From the NCBI GenBank assembly GCA_035041965.1, contig JAPYMA010002476.1:31412-95411 (forward strand): a DNA stretch of 64,000 nucleotides, in the 5' to 3' direction. The notes under the pieces were generated by a model. It was not told the origin of the DNA. It made no database searches and saw only the letters and a list, made by a program, of their open reading frames with translations. This DNA is from Anisakis pegreffii. Lineage: Eukaryota; Nematoda; Chromadorea; Rhabditida; Anisakidae. Below, one piece after another: positions 50,200 through 63,200 of the stretch (positions are counted from its first letter, which is position 1; each line of letters begins with the position of its first letter). Position numbers and translations under genes: made by a program.

Positions 50200-51855
50200 G
50201 AATCTGTCAAATAAAAAAGATTATTTATTTCACCCGATATATTTTTCCCAGAAAATCTGTAAATGTTGTTTCGTGGCTGAAGTATTGAAACTCTGATGAG
50301 ACAGTGATTGGTTATATGTGTGCAACGAATGGTTAAGGAATGAAAATAAAATGGAAAACAATTTCACTTCGGAATTTCGATTGAAATAATCCGAAAATAG
50401 TCATCAAATATTCGCTAAAAGAGATTTTATTTGTGGAATCCACGTGGCCAAAGTTTTTTGTAAGGACAAAGTTGATATTTTAAATGCAAATATCCTATTA
50501 TTAGGTATGAAAAAATGGAAAATCGCTTTTGTGTGAGAGTTTCATTGAAGAATAATGAGGATTCGAGAAGGAGGAACAGTTCATTCAGCTGTTTAGTGCT
50601 TGTTCGAGAGTGATTACATGATATTGGTTGTACGCCAATTAACAGCGCGTTATCAATTAATAAGTGAAATCGTTATCTTTGGTTTGTTGCAACCTAATAA
50701 TTTATTCATCTTCATGAAATCGTTAGTACCCACCCACTTTTGACTTCATTTTGCTTGCTTCAAACTAGAGATCGCTGATCATCTTTTGGAGATGTAATGA
50801 ATTTTACATGATGAAATGGAAATGAATATTTCTGGGAATATTCTTCTCCGAATACTCCGAAAATTCACCCCATATTCCGGAGACATTCCCTTTAATTTTC
50901 ATGAAATTGCACAATTCAAACGCTTCCATTGTCCTATATTTGGCTTCATTGCAGAGTTATTCATACTGATTAGTTTATTCTACATTCCTAAAGTAACGAA
51001 TCAGTTCCTTGATTTTTTTTAAAACTTTTACAATTTCCTTTCGACTTCTTTCAATCACCTCATGTAGTTATCTCTCAAATTTATATATGTCTTCATTGAC
51101 TTCTTAAAGCCGTTGTTTTCCAGTTGATAAGCATGCATTCCCTTGGCTAATTCGATCACGCACAATCACACGTATCTATTCGTTCAAATCTTGGAAATCC
51201 AGATTGTTTGTATTATTTGCTCGACGTCGTGAACAATTGGATGAGTTCATAACATTCAATTCACAACATTCAATACGTCAAGGAAATTTATCAGCACTGA
51301 TGAGGTTCAGAATGCAATGAATTCTGTTACAATTTACGGAGCACTGTGAGGATTCTTTCTGAGTATCAATTCGGTAAGAAAGTAAGGATTAAACAGAGTA
51401 CAGCAGAAACAATTTCAAAAATATAATAACAGTAATAAAAATGAAAACGATTACAACAGTGATAATCATTCTAAACACTGCAAAAGATGAAATCGTTCAC
51501 AATATGAATATACAATGAAAAACATGATCAAATAGCTGCTTTTTGGAAACGAAACATTCTAATGAAGCTTCAGTGAAGTATTTCGTCAACAAATACCTGA
51601 CATCAGTCAAATTTAGCGAAATTCGAGACGTCCGAAAATGGACAAAAAAGTGTTTGCCTAGAAAATGTGGACAAAACGGTTTCCTACAGAAAAATTCCGA
51701 AAAAATTGGCATAAAACACTCGAAGAAAGATTTTTATGAAGCAGCAATTAAAATCATTCAACAAGCACCGATACGGAATGTAAAACAAATGACAATGAAA
51801 ACAAAATGAAATGATGAGAGGCGGTCAACATTCATAGTTGTTTCAAACTGAAAGC
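50192..51855. other. Intergenic between the STAG and ETFRF1 genes
   Basis: Both flanking genes are on the minus strand, about 1.66 kb apart. No gene was seen; frames at 50816-51022 (+) and 51497-51809 (both strands) are AT-rich and unsupported. The gap is wide for a typical nematode operon. Confidence 0.5.
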
Positions 51856-54800
51856 TCAGTCATCTGCGCCGTATACTGACGGAGTTGGCGTACCTCGTCC
51901 CCTGCCACGGCCTCGCCCACGACCTCGAGCTGGAGCAGGTCGCAGAGCCGTTAATTCTTCATTTCGGTCCCACTGTAATACGAAAGTGCATGAAATCAAA
52001 TGAAACGTCAATTTGAAGAGAATAAACAGAAATTTTCGAATAATATGGTAAATAACTGCTGAATGAGATCTAACCTGTAAAGATCCCTTATATAAGATGT
52101 ATGGTTCCTCCGCGCCAAAATCTGTTCCATGCCGTTCCAGATATTTCAAACTGAAAAAAAAACATATACCATCCACTTCTTCTGGCAATACTTGCCTCAC
52201 AAACAATATTGAAAAATCCACAAGAATTTGAAAAATCGAAAGTGTTGCGTGAAAAAAAAAAGGAAAACCAACATAGACTGTTTATCCTGCCGCATTAATT
52301 TACCGCTGAATTCGATAAGAACTTCCAAGAACGAGATATTTTCTGGTCGAGCTCCCTTCTCGGATTTCAGAGCATACAGAATTCCTTCTCTAAAAAACAG
52401 AATGCATTTAACTTTCGCCAAATAGTCGATCTCTCCATCTTTTTAATGTTAAAAAACAATCCATACAAATCGATTTCATCTCATTTCCCCAAACACACAA
52501 CTGAGAAATACCTATCTGAAGCAACTCACTTTCGAATTCACTAATTTTTCAACGAATTTCAAACTGATAATCGCTTGCTATTTTGTCAGTTCCCTAACAA
52601 CTTCATTTGATTGCAATTACTATGCGTTAAAAAATTTCCGTTCCCACTGATCTCAAAAAACGAACGAACCTATGAACAACTGCAAGTGGCTCACGACTTT
52701 TTATCGGATCTGAGCCGAAAACACCCGACAGGCGTTTGGCAAGTTCACGTAATGCCGAGAAGCCGTCTGAATTCGGGTCCACATAACCACCTTCCGATTT
52801 ACGCTGAAACTACCGACAACATTCAAACTGAGCACGTAAAAATTATTCATTCATTTTTAAATCTCTTTTTTATGTTCATTTAGTGCATCGAACAGATTGC
52901 TTTCGATGTGCTGTCGTGAATTGACGTTTCAACATTTCAGCAACACAGTAAAAACACGTGAACCAAAAATAGCAGTCATCAACTCACCTTGATGTCCTCG
53001 TAGAAGTCATGCAATGATACAACAACCGCTTTTGCGCATCCCAGTTTGTCAAGTTCTCGGCATTTGTTGATGAGTACCTTTAGGATGTCACCAAAGTCCG
53101 TGTAGAACTGAAATGAAAACGAAACGTTCATTCTAGATACCTTTATAAACAATTTTGCAAATGAAAATTCAACATTTTTATGTGAACGCTATGAAATAAT
53201 AAAACTCTATTGCCATAATACCATCATCACCTATTCAGTTATCAACTGTCAAGTGTGAAGTATCCGTGAAAGCAATGAACTGCAATCAAACAAAACCAAA
53301 TGGTTCAATTCAGAATTGGTTTCAAAAAATTGATCATTCGTAAAAAAATTTTCAAAATTCGAACAAATCAACGAACTTTAGTGTAGAAGCGCAATACATT
53401 TGCTGCATTCTGAATGTCGAGTATGCCGTGCAGAATCAATTTACTGTACTGCGCCAACAGATTACGTCTCTTATGCATCAACTCAATCTGTGATTGCTGA
53501 TCCATTGTCAGATCTGAACAAACAAATAAAAAAATGAAAACCAAAATGATTCCTGGTGCAAATATTTGAGCATCTTTGAATTCAGCTGATAATATATTAT
53601 AATAACAAAAAAAGAAATCATTTCAAGGTAATATCGCATACCCGATTCATTTTCCTCCACAAAAACATTATCCACTACGAACGCGTTTATGCGCAAAACA
53701 GTTTGTGGGTCCAGTTGGTATTCGAGACTTTTGTCAGGAGGATTGAACATTATTAACGTGTCAACCAGACAAAGAAAAGCCTAAAATGCACTGAAATAGA
53801 AGCGAGAACAAATCTCATATATCGTTAACAAAAACAGAAACTGGCGAAAAACGATCTGAGATCATCTGTAAAAGCAACGAACATTCTCCACTCCAGACGC
53901 TCCACTGATTAGAACATTGCTGATCATATGCAAAAACTGATCACGGTGCTTCTTCAAGAGTTTATTGGCTTCCTGAAAAAAGGAAAAGATAAAAAACAAA
54001 ACTTTTCATTGAACGGGATCCTTTCGATGATTTGACTATAGAAGCAAAAATCATTCATCAAAAACCATCAAAAACCAATTTCCTCTCGCAGATACTACAC
54101 TGCAAGACAGCAGTTCCTACAAAAAATAACTCGAAGAATGCAGCGAATATGAGTGACTCAAAACGCACAGTTTTATTCGGCTCCTGCTCAGTGATCAACC
54201 GATGCAAATCCCACGCCAGCGTGTTGAATAAAAGAAGAACGGCTTTTTCGCAAACATCCCTCGACGCCTGTTTATCCTCTGGATTTATTAGAACACTTAG
54301 CGCTTGATCCCATAGTTGCCATTTCTTGAGATCCTCGAACCTGAAAATGAGTACTCAAATCCGAATCAAAAAATTTGATCATCCAAAGTAAAACTACTCT
54401 TCTTCCTTACTATGAATTACTTCCATTTCATTTCAGATCGACTCTATTTGAGATTAGTCATGATGGACTAAAAGTCAATCCTCAACAAACAATTACTCAA
54501 TAAATCTAATCTCAATAAAATAGACAATCAGTTAGCAAATCTCAATAAAATCCTCGATGAACGCAGTTATTTTATTCGCATCTCTATACTAAATCAACGC
54601 ATTTGATCAAAATCATTCCCGAACAGAATCTGTGTTACATCCAAGTAATCCATTATGAACATTAGCTAAAAGTACGACGGGTCAAGAGGTAACTCACATT
54701 GCGAAAGCAGTAATTTTGCGGAAAGCAGCTAGCATTGCTGCATCGTCTTCTTCATCCAACGTTGCTTCCCGGTGAAAACGTTGCACGGAATGTCTCAGCT

Positions 54801-57800
54801 GCAGTGCTAGACCGTCCAACATTTTTAGTCGATGTGTTTCTGTATGTTGCGCAACCTTCAAGTTTTCTTTTCAATTCATTCCTTCACACATCATTCATCA
54901 ATCACCTAACTGGTCGTCCATTTCATTTTATTTATTCTTCGAACGGCAATAATGTTCCAAAGCAATACTACTAATCAGAATGAAATTTCAACAAGAGAAG
55001 AACAAACCAACCGCAATATTCGTCGTAAAATAAGTGATCACTTCAGCCACATTCTGAAGCACTTCATCGTCCGCATGTTTCTCAACGATACTCTCCATAA
55101 CGTCCATTAGGTCATCCAGATGCTGAAGTAAAATTCATGTACACAAGAAACTGCTGATGTGTTCAAATAAAAAACATTCTCAAATACAAGACAGATCACT
55201 GAACACGGAACAAATCATTATCAGCAAACGCCAACCTTTTCAAGTCGCCCCGCCAAATAAATTTCCAACTGGAAATGCATCGCAATCGTAATCAAATTCG
55301 CCACCTTATCACGATCGGCGATGAACTAAAATACGTAATTCTCCGTCATCCTTAATTCATCGAAACTCTTCAAAATGGTGAGAACGCAATCCCTGAGAAA
55401 GCCAAACTGTTAACTCATTAACCGATGCTTTATATTCTAAATAAGCCGTATCCTTAACATCATTCCATAATCACCACCACCGAAACATGGCTTTCCAAAA
55501 GCCGAACCCTTTCGAATAAGCACTAAACAACTGACTGCTGAAATAATATTAACACTTACTCTGTGAAGAAGTTGAGGTAATACTGGAATCAGAACTTCGG
55601 AGATCTTTGCTTTATCTTCGTTGAGAACACGTGCTTCCTTCTGTGTTGCAGCAGCTTTCTTCAGTTGCGATCTGCCAACCGGTCCTTCACCGCTGGCTGC
55701 TTGCCTCACTGCACAAACCAACACTTCGATCAGTTCACTATCGAAACGATCGGCTGCAAAAAAACCAAATTACCAATAATTTTTTAAATTTCAAAATATT
55801 CACGTGAGATTGTTTAATTGCATTAACTTATTTATTGCTTTACAGTTTACTCACCTAAACTACTATAGGATATCTTCACAAATTCACAATGAGAATTACC
55901 CCAATCACAATGAAAGAAATGTAAATAAACCTTCTCCGGATAGTAGCAGATCAGCCATCGTCTTCCAGTCTTTCATCATTGAATTCGTATCAATTAATGC
56001 ATCCACCAAATACGCTGCATGATCATGACACTAAAATTTCACAAATTTCAAACGTTCGTTCGCATGAATCGACAACTCCTCGAAGCAATGACTAGTAACG
56101 CCAGGGGAGTTTCCTTGCCAGACATTCACGTAACAGCAAAAAAAACCCGAAATACTTCAAAACTTCTCATAAAATTTACTGATCATCAATAAACTCACAT
56201 CGCCTTCAATGAAGAACTGAATCAGATCAATTATTAATTCAGCGTTTTCGTGTCCTCGTTGACTTGCCGTACTCACGCTTGCACGATGTTGAAATACCTT
56301 AACAGTGAATCAGTAAATGTTATCACTTTTAAAATACATTACTTCAAAAAATAAAAAGCAAAAATATCAGCATTTAGATCGATCCGATCACCTTTGTGTT
56401 CAAGAATTCGCCTGCAGCTTGCGCTAAACCTCGATGATTACAATAGACCAGTTCATAGATTGGTACACAATCTTTCACCTCCAATACACCCGGGAAAACT
56501 CTATAATATGAAAGTTCAAACATACATCAATCTCACTACACATTCAATCAAGCAACACATATAGAATTCTTCTCATAACCTGTTTCAAAATTTGAAAATA
56601 GATAACAATTTTCAGGTATCATCTCAAAAAAATATAACCTGTAAATAGCTGTAAGTAACTGGCAAGCGTGCATTGCAACTTCATTATCCTTATCCATTAC
56701 CATACTCACCAAACGATCCTTGAATTTATTCGTGAACAATTCCAACTTCGCAACCACTTCCATACGTTCATACAGCGGCAAAAGCGCGAGTATGCATTTG
56801 TGACGAACGTCACTCACCTCAAAATGATGTCTACATTCATCTCATCCGAAGCTTCCAAAATACACCTTTCCATGGCAATACGATTTCGTCATATTGCCAT
56901 GGTATTAAAATCAATTTGAAGATTTGATTAAAATGGCAGAGAGAAATTTTCGAGAGACATAACAGTTCACCATATGCTAGGAGCATCCATAATTCTTTTT
57001 ATCAAATCGAAATCCCTCATTTCGAAGAATAATTTCTTCAATTTATCTAGCTGTGTCAGCTAAGCCATTATATTTTCGATAAGAAATCTTCAGAAAGGAT
57101 GAAAAAAATTTTAGTTACTGAGAAATATTTCTATGAGCCAAGTTAATACGTTGGTCCCAAACACGCATACCTTATCATACAATAACCACCCGATATACTT
57201 GAGGAATGAATCCTCGAGGAAGTGCTCAGGATACACCTGCATCCACTGTCCCAGCTCACTGATGCATATACCTCGGATATCGGACACTATATCTCTGCAA
57301 CATAAATATACGGAAGTGACTTCACAGAAGCGACTCATTATACCTGATGATTTCGGGATATTAGGCTTCGCAATGCGGTGCGGTAACTTTTAACATAACA
57401 TTAAAATACTCAGAACTGCGTCTTCGCCATGAATTAATCTTATTGCTGGCTTATTCTAGAACTCAAATTCTTATGCATTGCCTGAAAAGTATGCTTAGGC
57501 ACCGAATCAAGTTGCATTACTTTACTTTGCATTGCGCAAAATCATGGAAACCAGGGCAACCAGGTGGCAAACAAGTCAACCAGGTTAATCAACAGGAAAC
57601 CAGGTTAATCATGGAATATAATGACCACGATAAACAAAATACAAAACAACTAAAAATGTCATGCGTTATAAATTGTTCTCATCAAGAAATGAGTTTTGTG
57701 ACAGAATAATCAGCAATATTGATGAATGGAAACGAACCGATAACGATGCACGAAAACACTCTTGAAGATGTATTGCAGCATTTGACGAACATCTTCTGTT

Positions 57801-60191
57801 TTGTCATCGATCTGAAAATATTCCGTTCATACAAAACACTCCTCGCTGATTCCATTATGACAAAAACCGTCTGAAAAAAATAATAAACGAAAGGAAATCA
57901 ACAAAAGTTTCAGCTCACCTCACTCTTTTTCGTGATCAGCACATCCAATCGATCGTTTGCACCTCGCGACTTCAATTTGGCTCGCTCAGTTTCAACCTGA
58001 AATCAGTGGTGCACTTCAACTTAATGTCAGCTTCCTACTAAGAAACATTCCATCCCCACTAAACGTTTTCTAATTTGAATGATTGAATCTTCTGTAAATG
58101 ATCGATCACACACAAGCTCTATCCATAATCCATGAAGAGGCATTTGAATAATCAATCGAAAGCAATTCATTACCTGTTTTGCATTTTTCTCTTTCAACGC
58201 AACCAATTCGATTGCAACGTCCACCAATGCTGATGAAAGTTTCATCGCTGAAATGACATGCAATTAGAACGAATAACTTATTTGACACTTACAATCTCTT
58301 GTGATATATCAAAATTCTAGAGCAAAACCCAGATGTGTTCAATCATTTACCAGCAAATGTGGCTGTATGGCGGAACGCACGAACTTGACTATCGGCTAAT
58401 CCGGTCAACAATTGAATAACGCCATCCATGAGTCGTTGATCGAAAATATAACTCGCCTTACACTTGTTCACGAGCAACTGCAAAACAAACAGCTCTGATG
58501 AATAAAATGAATTCATAAATTTTCACTACTGAAGCTGGAAATACCTCAATGCATCTATTGCGCTTATAATATTCCAGCTAGTATGATGAAAAAATATCGT
58601 GAAAGTAATTCAAAACATAATATGTAACGAAATAACCAAAAAAACATCAGCACAAGAAAAGCCAAACAAACACCAAAAAACGAGATTCATAGATAATGTG
58701 GCGATGTTGGAACAATCTACATCGGAAATCAGTGTACTCATCTTAAGTTATACACTGAAATGAACGCAAATACCGTGATGAAACCGGCGAAGTTTTGTTT
58801 GAATTTCTTCCACTGAGGGCCTGGCATGACCAGTGGATAGTCGCCCGAGTCCTCGTCGAACTGCTCAGTCATTCGTCGGATTATCTCACTGAAAATTTCT
58901 CATTTTGAACAGATTGAGAGCTAATTCAGTCTATGCATGCGCACCACCACACACCTTCCCTAGGATGCCATACCATGGTTTCAAGTCGCTAGCAAAAGTT
59001 CTAATGAAAACTCATGTCATGTCAAGAAATCTTAAAAAATCTGCCACAAACCTGTATTCCATTGTTTGAATCATAACAGATGAGATGATTCCCTTGCAAC
59101 CGCAACAAGAAATGAAGAATTGCTGTAGTTGTACCAGAGCATTATCTTGATGACGTTCATATTCTTCAATCCAACTGTCAATAACAATCTGAAAGGAGTT
59201 AATTTCCGATTATCATCTGATTAGCTCAGATGCTATGCTAACAAATCAACAAGAACACCAAGACATCAAGATCACGTACGTTCAGATTCTTGCCAGCCTT
59301 GACCATACTGAAGAGACTACTCTCGTCCGCCGCCTCCTGTGACGTTTGCCCGGCACGTCGAGCACTGCCACCCCCTCGACCTCCACCACGCCAATTTCCT
59401 CCAGTTGCTGCTCTCGGACGGCCACGTTTTGCCTTTAATGCATTCCAAAATGACGAAACATTCGAAACAAACGTATTGCAAACTTTATAAAGCGAGACAC
59501 AATGAACAGCCAAAAAACGTGTTCATCACACCATAAGACTTAAAAACCAAAGCAGAAAACTCATCACACCATAAGACTTAAAAACCTAAGCAGAAAACTC
59601 ATCACACCATAAGACTTAAAAAACAGAGCTCATAGCAGAAAACTCAAAATAATACTTCGTCCCACTAGCACAACTTTTAGGTTATAAATAGGTTGCCAAC
59701 CCCGTCATTTTATAAGCTGATCAATCAAACGAATACACTGTTGAAAACCAACCGGTGAGCCACTGGCATTACTATCTGGAGTGCCAATATTTGTTGCATC
59801 CTCCAGAGTGGGTCTTCGCTTGCGGGCACGCATTGTCATCGATGGAGTGCGAAACAACGAATCGCCGGACGTGTCCATGTGATATTCGGATTGCTGTTCA
59901 TCGTGTTCATCGCTGCAAAACTCAAACTTAACTCCAGCACACTTCACGTTAAGTAAGATTTTGCTAACCCTAACGGGAACGCACTTTTGTTAAGGTAATC
60001 GCTTCATTTGTCCGATAAATAAACGAAAAACAGATCAAGTAAAATAAGATAAATCTCACGATGCTTGCAAAGAAACCACTGAGCTATCCATAGCGGCTCC
60101 GGATGAGGCAGGAGATTCAGCGTATTGCATACGATTTGCAACACCTCGGGTAGTCATACGAGTTGGTTGCTGTTGTTGTTGTTGTTGTTGC

Positions 60192-60224
<33 letters not shown>

Positions 60225-60247
60225 AGGGTAGTACTATTTTCGTCCAT
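51856..60247 (-). CDS. scc-3: Cohesin subunit STAG / SCC3 (stromalin)
   Basis: Complete 1123-residue frame in 27 phase-matched exons. From the 5' end: 60060-60247, 59753-59912, 59280-59432, 59052-59188, 58774-58888, 58351-58477, 58174-58247, 57919-57996, 57738-57811, 57171-57294, 56639-56817, 56392-56500, 56199-56297, 55931-56030, 55560-55753, 55236-55325, 55012-55122, 54698-54855, 54169-54340, 53883-53972, 53642-53780, 53377-53513, 52988-53107, 52670-52803, 52273-52389, 52075-52150 and 51856-51972. STAG binds the kleisin RAD21/REC8 and DNA in the cohesin ring, holding sister chromatids together in the nucleus. Hallmarks: [45 protein letters not shown] (STAG domain), [73 protein letters not shown] and [18 protein letters not shown], colinear with vertebrate STAG. 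Species-specific: an N-terminal polyQ tract, a KRGRPR AT-hook-like motif with a GGGRGGG stretch, and an RG-repeat C-terminus. Confidence 0.97.
59523..59645. repeat. 39-bp tandem repeat in STAG intron 2
   Basis: Three head-to-tail copies of a unit beginning CATCACACCATAAGACTTAA start near 59523, 59562 and 59600. The third copy is degenerate at its end. All lie in the intron between exons 2 and 3 of the STAG gene. Confidence 0.8.
60178..60231 (-). repeat. Glutamine-codon repeat in STAG exon 1
   Basis: CAG and CAA codons run on the minus strand with one CCG/CAG interruption (proline), giving two polyQ blocks of about 8-10 residues within the first 30 residues of STAG. Such repeats are length-unstable. 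Confidence 0.85.
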
Positions 60248-60257
60248 CTAAAATTAT
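60248..60257 (-). promoter_or_regulatory. Likely trans-splice acceptor directly at the STAG start codon
   Basis: On the minus strand the sequence reads ATAATTTTAG immediately followed by the ATG of STAG. It is a good nematode splice acceptor with no room for a 5' untranslated region. In nematodes this arrangement usually marks spliced-leader addition, although a cis-spliced non-coding first exon is also possible. Confidence 0.55.
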
Positions 60258-63200
60258 GATACGAAGGAATCGGCAAATCAGCATTCAGTTTCATTTGTCA
60301 TCACACGAAACAAAACAATTTCACTTTGAAACAATAATTCTGAATTTGAATACTGCAAACTTTCGTGCACTAGGCATTTCCCGATTTTCAGTATTGGTGA
60401 CGATCACACATTCAAAACGTAGACTGAAGAACCACTACGGTGAGTTATTTTCGGCACTCAGTCTCATATTTTATCTGATGAGATTCTTCTCAAAACGGAG
60501 AAAACACAGACTTCAAATTTTTTTAAACCAAAATCCAAACGTATAATTCAAATGTTTGATCGGTTTTCTACAAGCGAGTGACGCGCTTTACACAAGGAAA
60601 TAAATGTGTGGCAACTCAACAAAAACGGGTGAGTTTTGTTGGAGGTGTATTTTACAGATTGCCGTTTGAGTTGCATTTGGTCGGATAAATAAAACGCTTC
60701 GTAAAAGCGCACAAAACGAACGGAATGAATGTAGCCGTGAAACCTAATAACGAGAAATCGTCGAAGCATAACCTTCGCGTTTGATTCCAAATTAAATTCT
60801 CTACAAGCACAGAAGGTAATCGCAGATCTCTCGATTAGTATAATTTAATCTTTCTTTATTTCTTTCTTTCAATTGAATCAAATTGTAATTACTTCGACTT
60901 ACATTCATTATGAAGTATCATTATGTTCCATTACCTTTTGTTTTATTTTCAGTGATATTTGCTTTTGTTTACAGATTTTTCATAATACTATCATGTTTTC
61001 ATGCAATGCTCATTGGTATTTTTTATTGTTGTGGGTTTAAATCGTGTATATTTAATTTGAAATAATTCGTGATGGTTATTATGCATTTGAAAAAATGTTA
61101 CAATATATTATGAAAGTAATGTTGTAGACAGTAATGATGTAAATGAGTATTATGAAAGATTTTTAATAAATAAAGATGAATAGTAATAACTTGTGTGGTG
61201 TTACATGGAAATAAAATATCAAAATTATCGAAAAAAGAGCAAAAAACTTCTCCGCTAAAAATCTCACAAAAATCCTTACCTAATAACCCTTTACTATCTC
61301 AAAATCCGCAATTTCGACATATCATATCTCAGCTTAGGATAAACATTTTGAGACGCTCAGAACGGTTTTAAAATGGCTTTGGCTGTCTGAACAACAATAT
61401 CACAAGGAGAACTCCGATCCACCAACAGAAACTTAAAAACGGCGAAAATCGTCATTTCAGAATTTTCGGCCAATGCATATATTTTTTAGAGTATCACAAA
61501 TTTGGCACTGCACGCAGTGAAATATGAATAAACTCACTAGTTGTTGCCATTCTTGTGTTCTGATCGCAAAATGTGTCACTACCCGAATTCTTCCGTCCAA
61601 TTTCTCAGAAAAAACCAAAAAAAACGAAACAATTACAACATTGTGTTCCACTGTTCTTTTGGAGGATTTTTCTGACCTCACTTATCTCACGCAGCCATAA
61701 TTCTATACTTTTCTTTGTACACTCGTCAAGCTGAACCGATTGGTACCTATCTTATCGCAAAAAATCATCTCATTAGAAACGTCACAAAACCCTGACCATA
61801 CATATCTATTACGATTTCAAAATGCGCATTGTCGAGAAATTATGTGTTTCTACTGGCTGCTGGGTGGAGTGACCTGAGATCTCAAAAGCTTCTACTAGAG
61901 AAGTGAATGAAATGACGTTCGGCTTGAGCATTACAGTTGGAAACAGGAGCATGCATGTACATTTACCATTACAGTTGCCACCGTCCTTGCGTGGTTATTC
62001 ACGAACATCCTCACTCAGATAGTAGGAAAGAAGAGCATGCACGAACATTCAGAAGCGCTGACTGAATACTATTGAAGATTTCGACACGAAGCATGACTCA
62101 CGGCTGCCGGAGAGAAATGCAGAGGGTTTTTCCGAAGTTGCATGCTCTCCACAGAAGAAAAAATTGAACATAAGTCACAGACAGCAACCTTTTCTGTGCA
62201 TATTACTAAATCTTAAACAGTGACGCTCATTATAACCTACTGACCTCATCGTAGGATTTACGCTAACATGCATTACACGCCATACCACGAATGCCCTACT
62301 TGCTTTGCAGTTCCTATCCTATACTAAATGATTAAATTTCTTTCATAAACTCCGTCTCCTTCTGAGAGGATCGATCACCTTATTCGAGAATTCTTGTTCT
62401 TTTGTCATATCATCATGCTCTTCGAAAGAAGCTAATTCATTGCTCGACTACTGTCTCACTATGCTTATGTTATGTGTGCGATCTTCCCATGAGATGTTCC
62501 TCAATTCATGATTACTCATTTCAGTTACATTTTGCTGAATCATTAACACCGTTTTGCATTAGTTAACTTTCTGAATGCCTTCTCACATCATTACTTCAAG
62601 AAGCCTTTGAATTTCAAGTTCTTAGTCTCCAACTGCGATGTAAACAATTCTAGAACCTACACTGTATTTGAATCCACTCAAACCTATCGTCACAAAACTG
62701 CAACAGTTGCTGCCATAACAATCCTAAACTCGACAGATCCTGACGACTCGTTGATCCTTTCAGGCGATTTCGGTGTAACGTGTGGTAACACGTGGAAAAA
62801 CATTTAATACAGCTGTCGCGCCACGCACCATTCACATTTTCAAATTTATCCAAATCTCAGCAAAGTTATGAGCTTACGTCCAGGCAAGAGCTTCAAACTT
62901 GAGCCTGTCCTTATCATGTGACGTCCAATTGCACCCGGATAATTTGTGCAGGGTGCTCTACGCATTTTGCGATTCTGTCTCAATCATGGATTGCCACTAA
63001 ATCATGCCTAGCAATACTTCCCCTCATTGTGCCTGGTGCGACAGCATAAAGAACACGGTAATGAACAACGACAGGATGAACAAAGTGATGAATGCACGAA
63101 AACACGAAATAATCATCACAAGAAACAAGAAATAATCATGACAACGGGACAATCAAACAAGTTGTCATAAACAACAATTAACATCATCAAATTATTATTC

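Noticed and set aside
50192..51855. STAG and ETFRF1 as one operon
   Set aside because: They are on the same strand, but the gap of about 1.66 kb is larger than usual for nematode operons and no SL2-type evidence is visible.
57443..57709. Plus-strand 88-residue frame in a STAG intron
   Set aside because: It is antisense to the gene and formed partly by a short ACCAGGTTAATCA-type repeat; no coding features.
58540..58580. Possible small STAG exon between exons 5 and 6
   Set aside because: Exons 5 and 6 already join in phase 0 and match the STAG family without an insertion.
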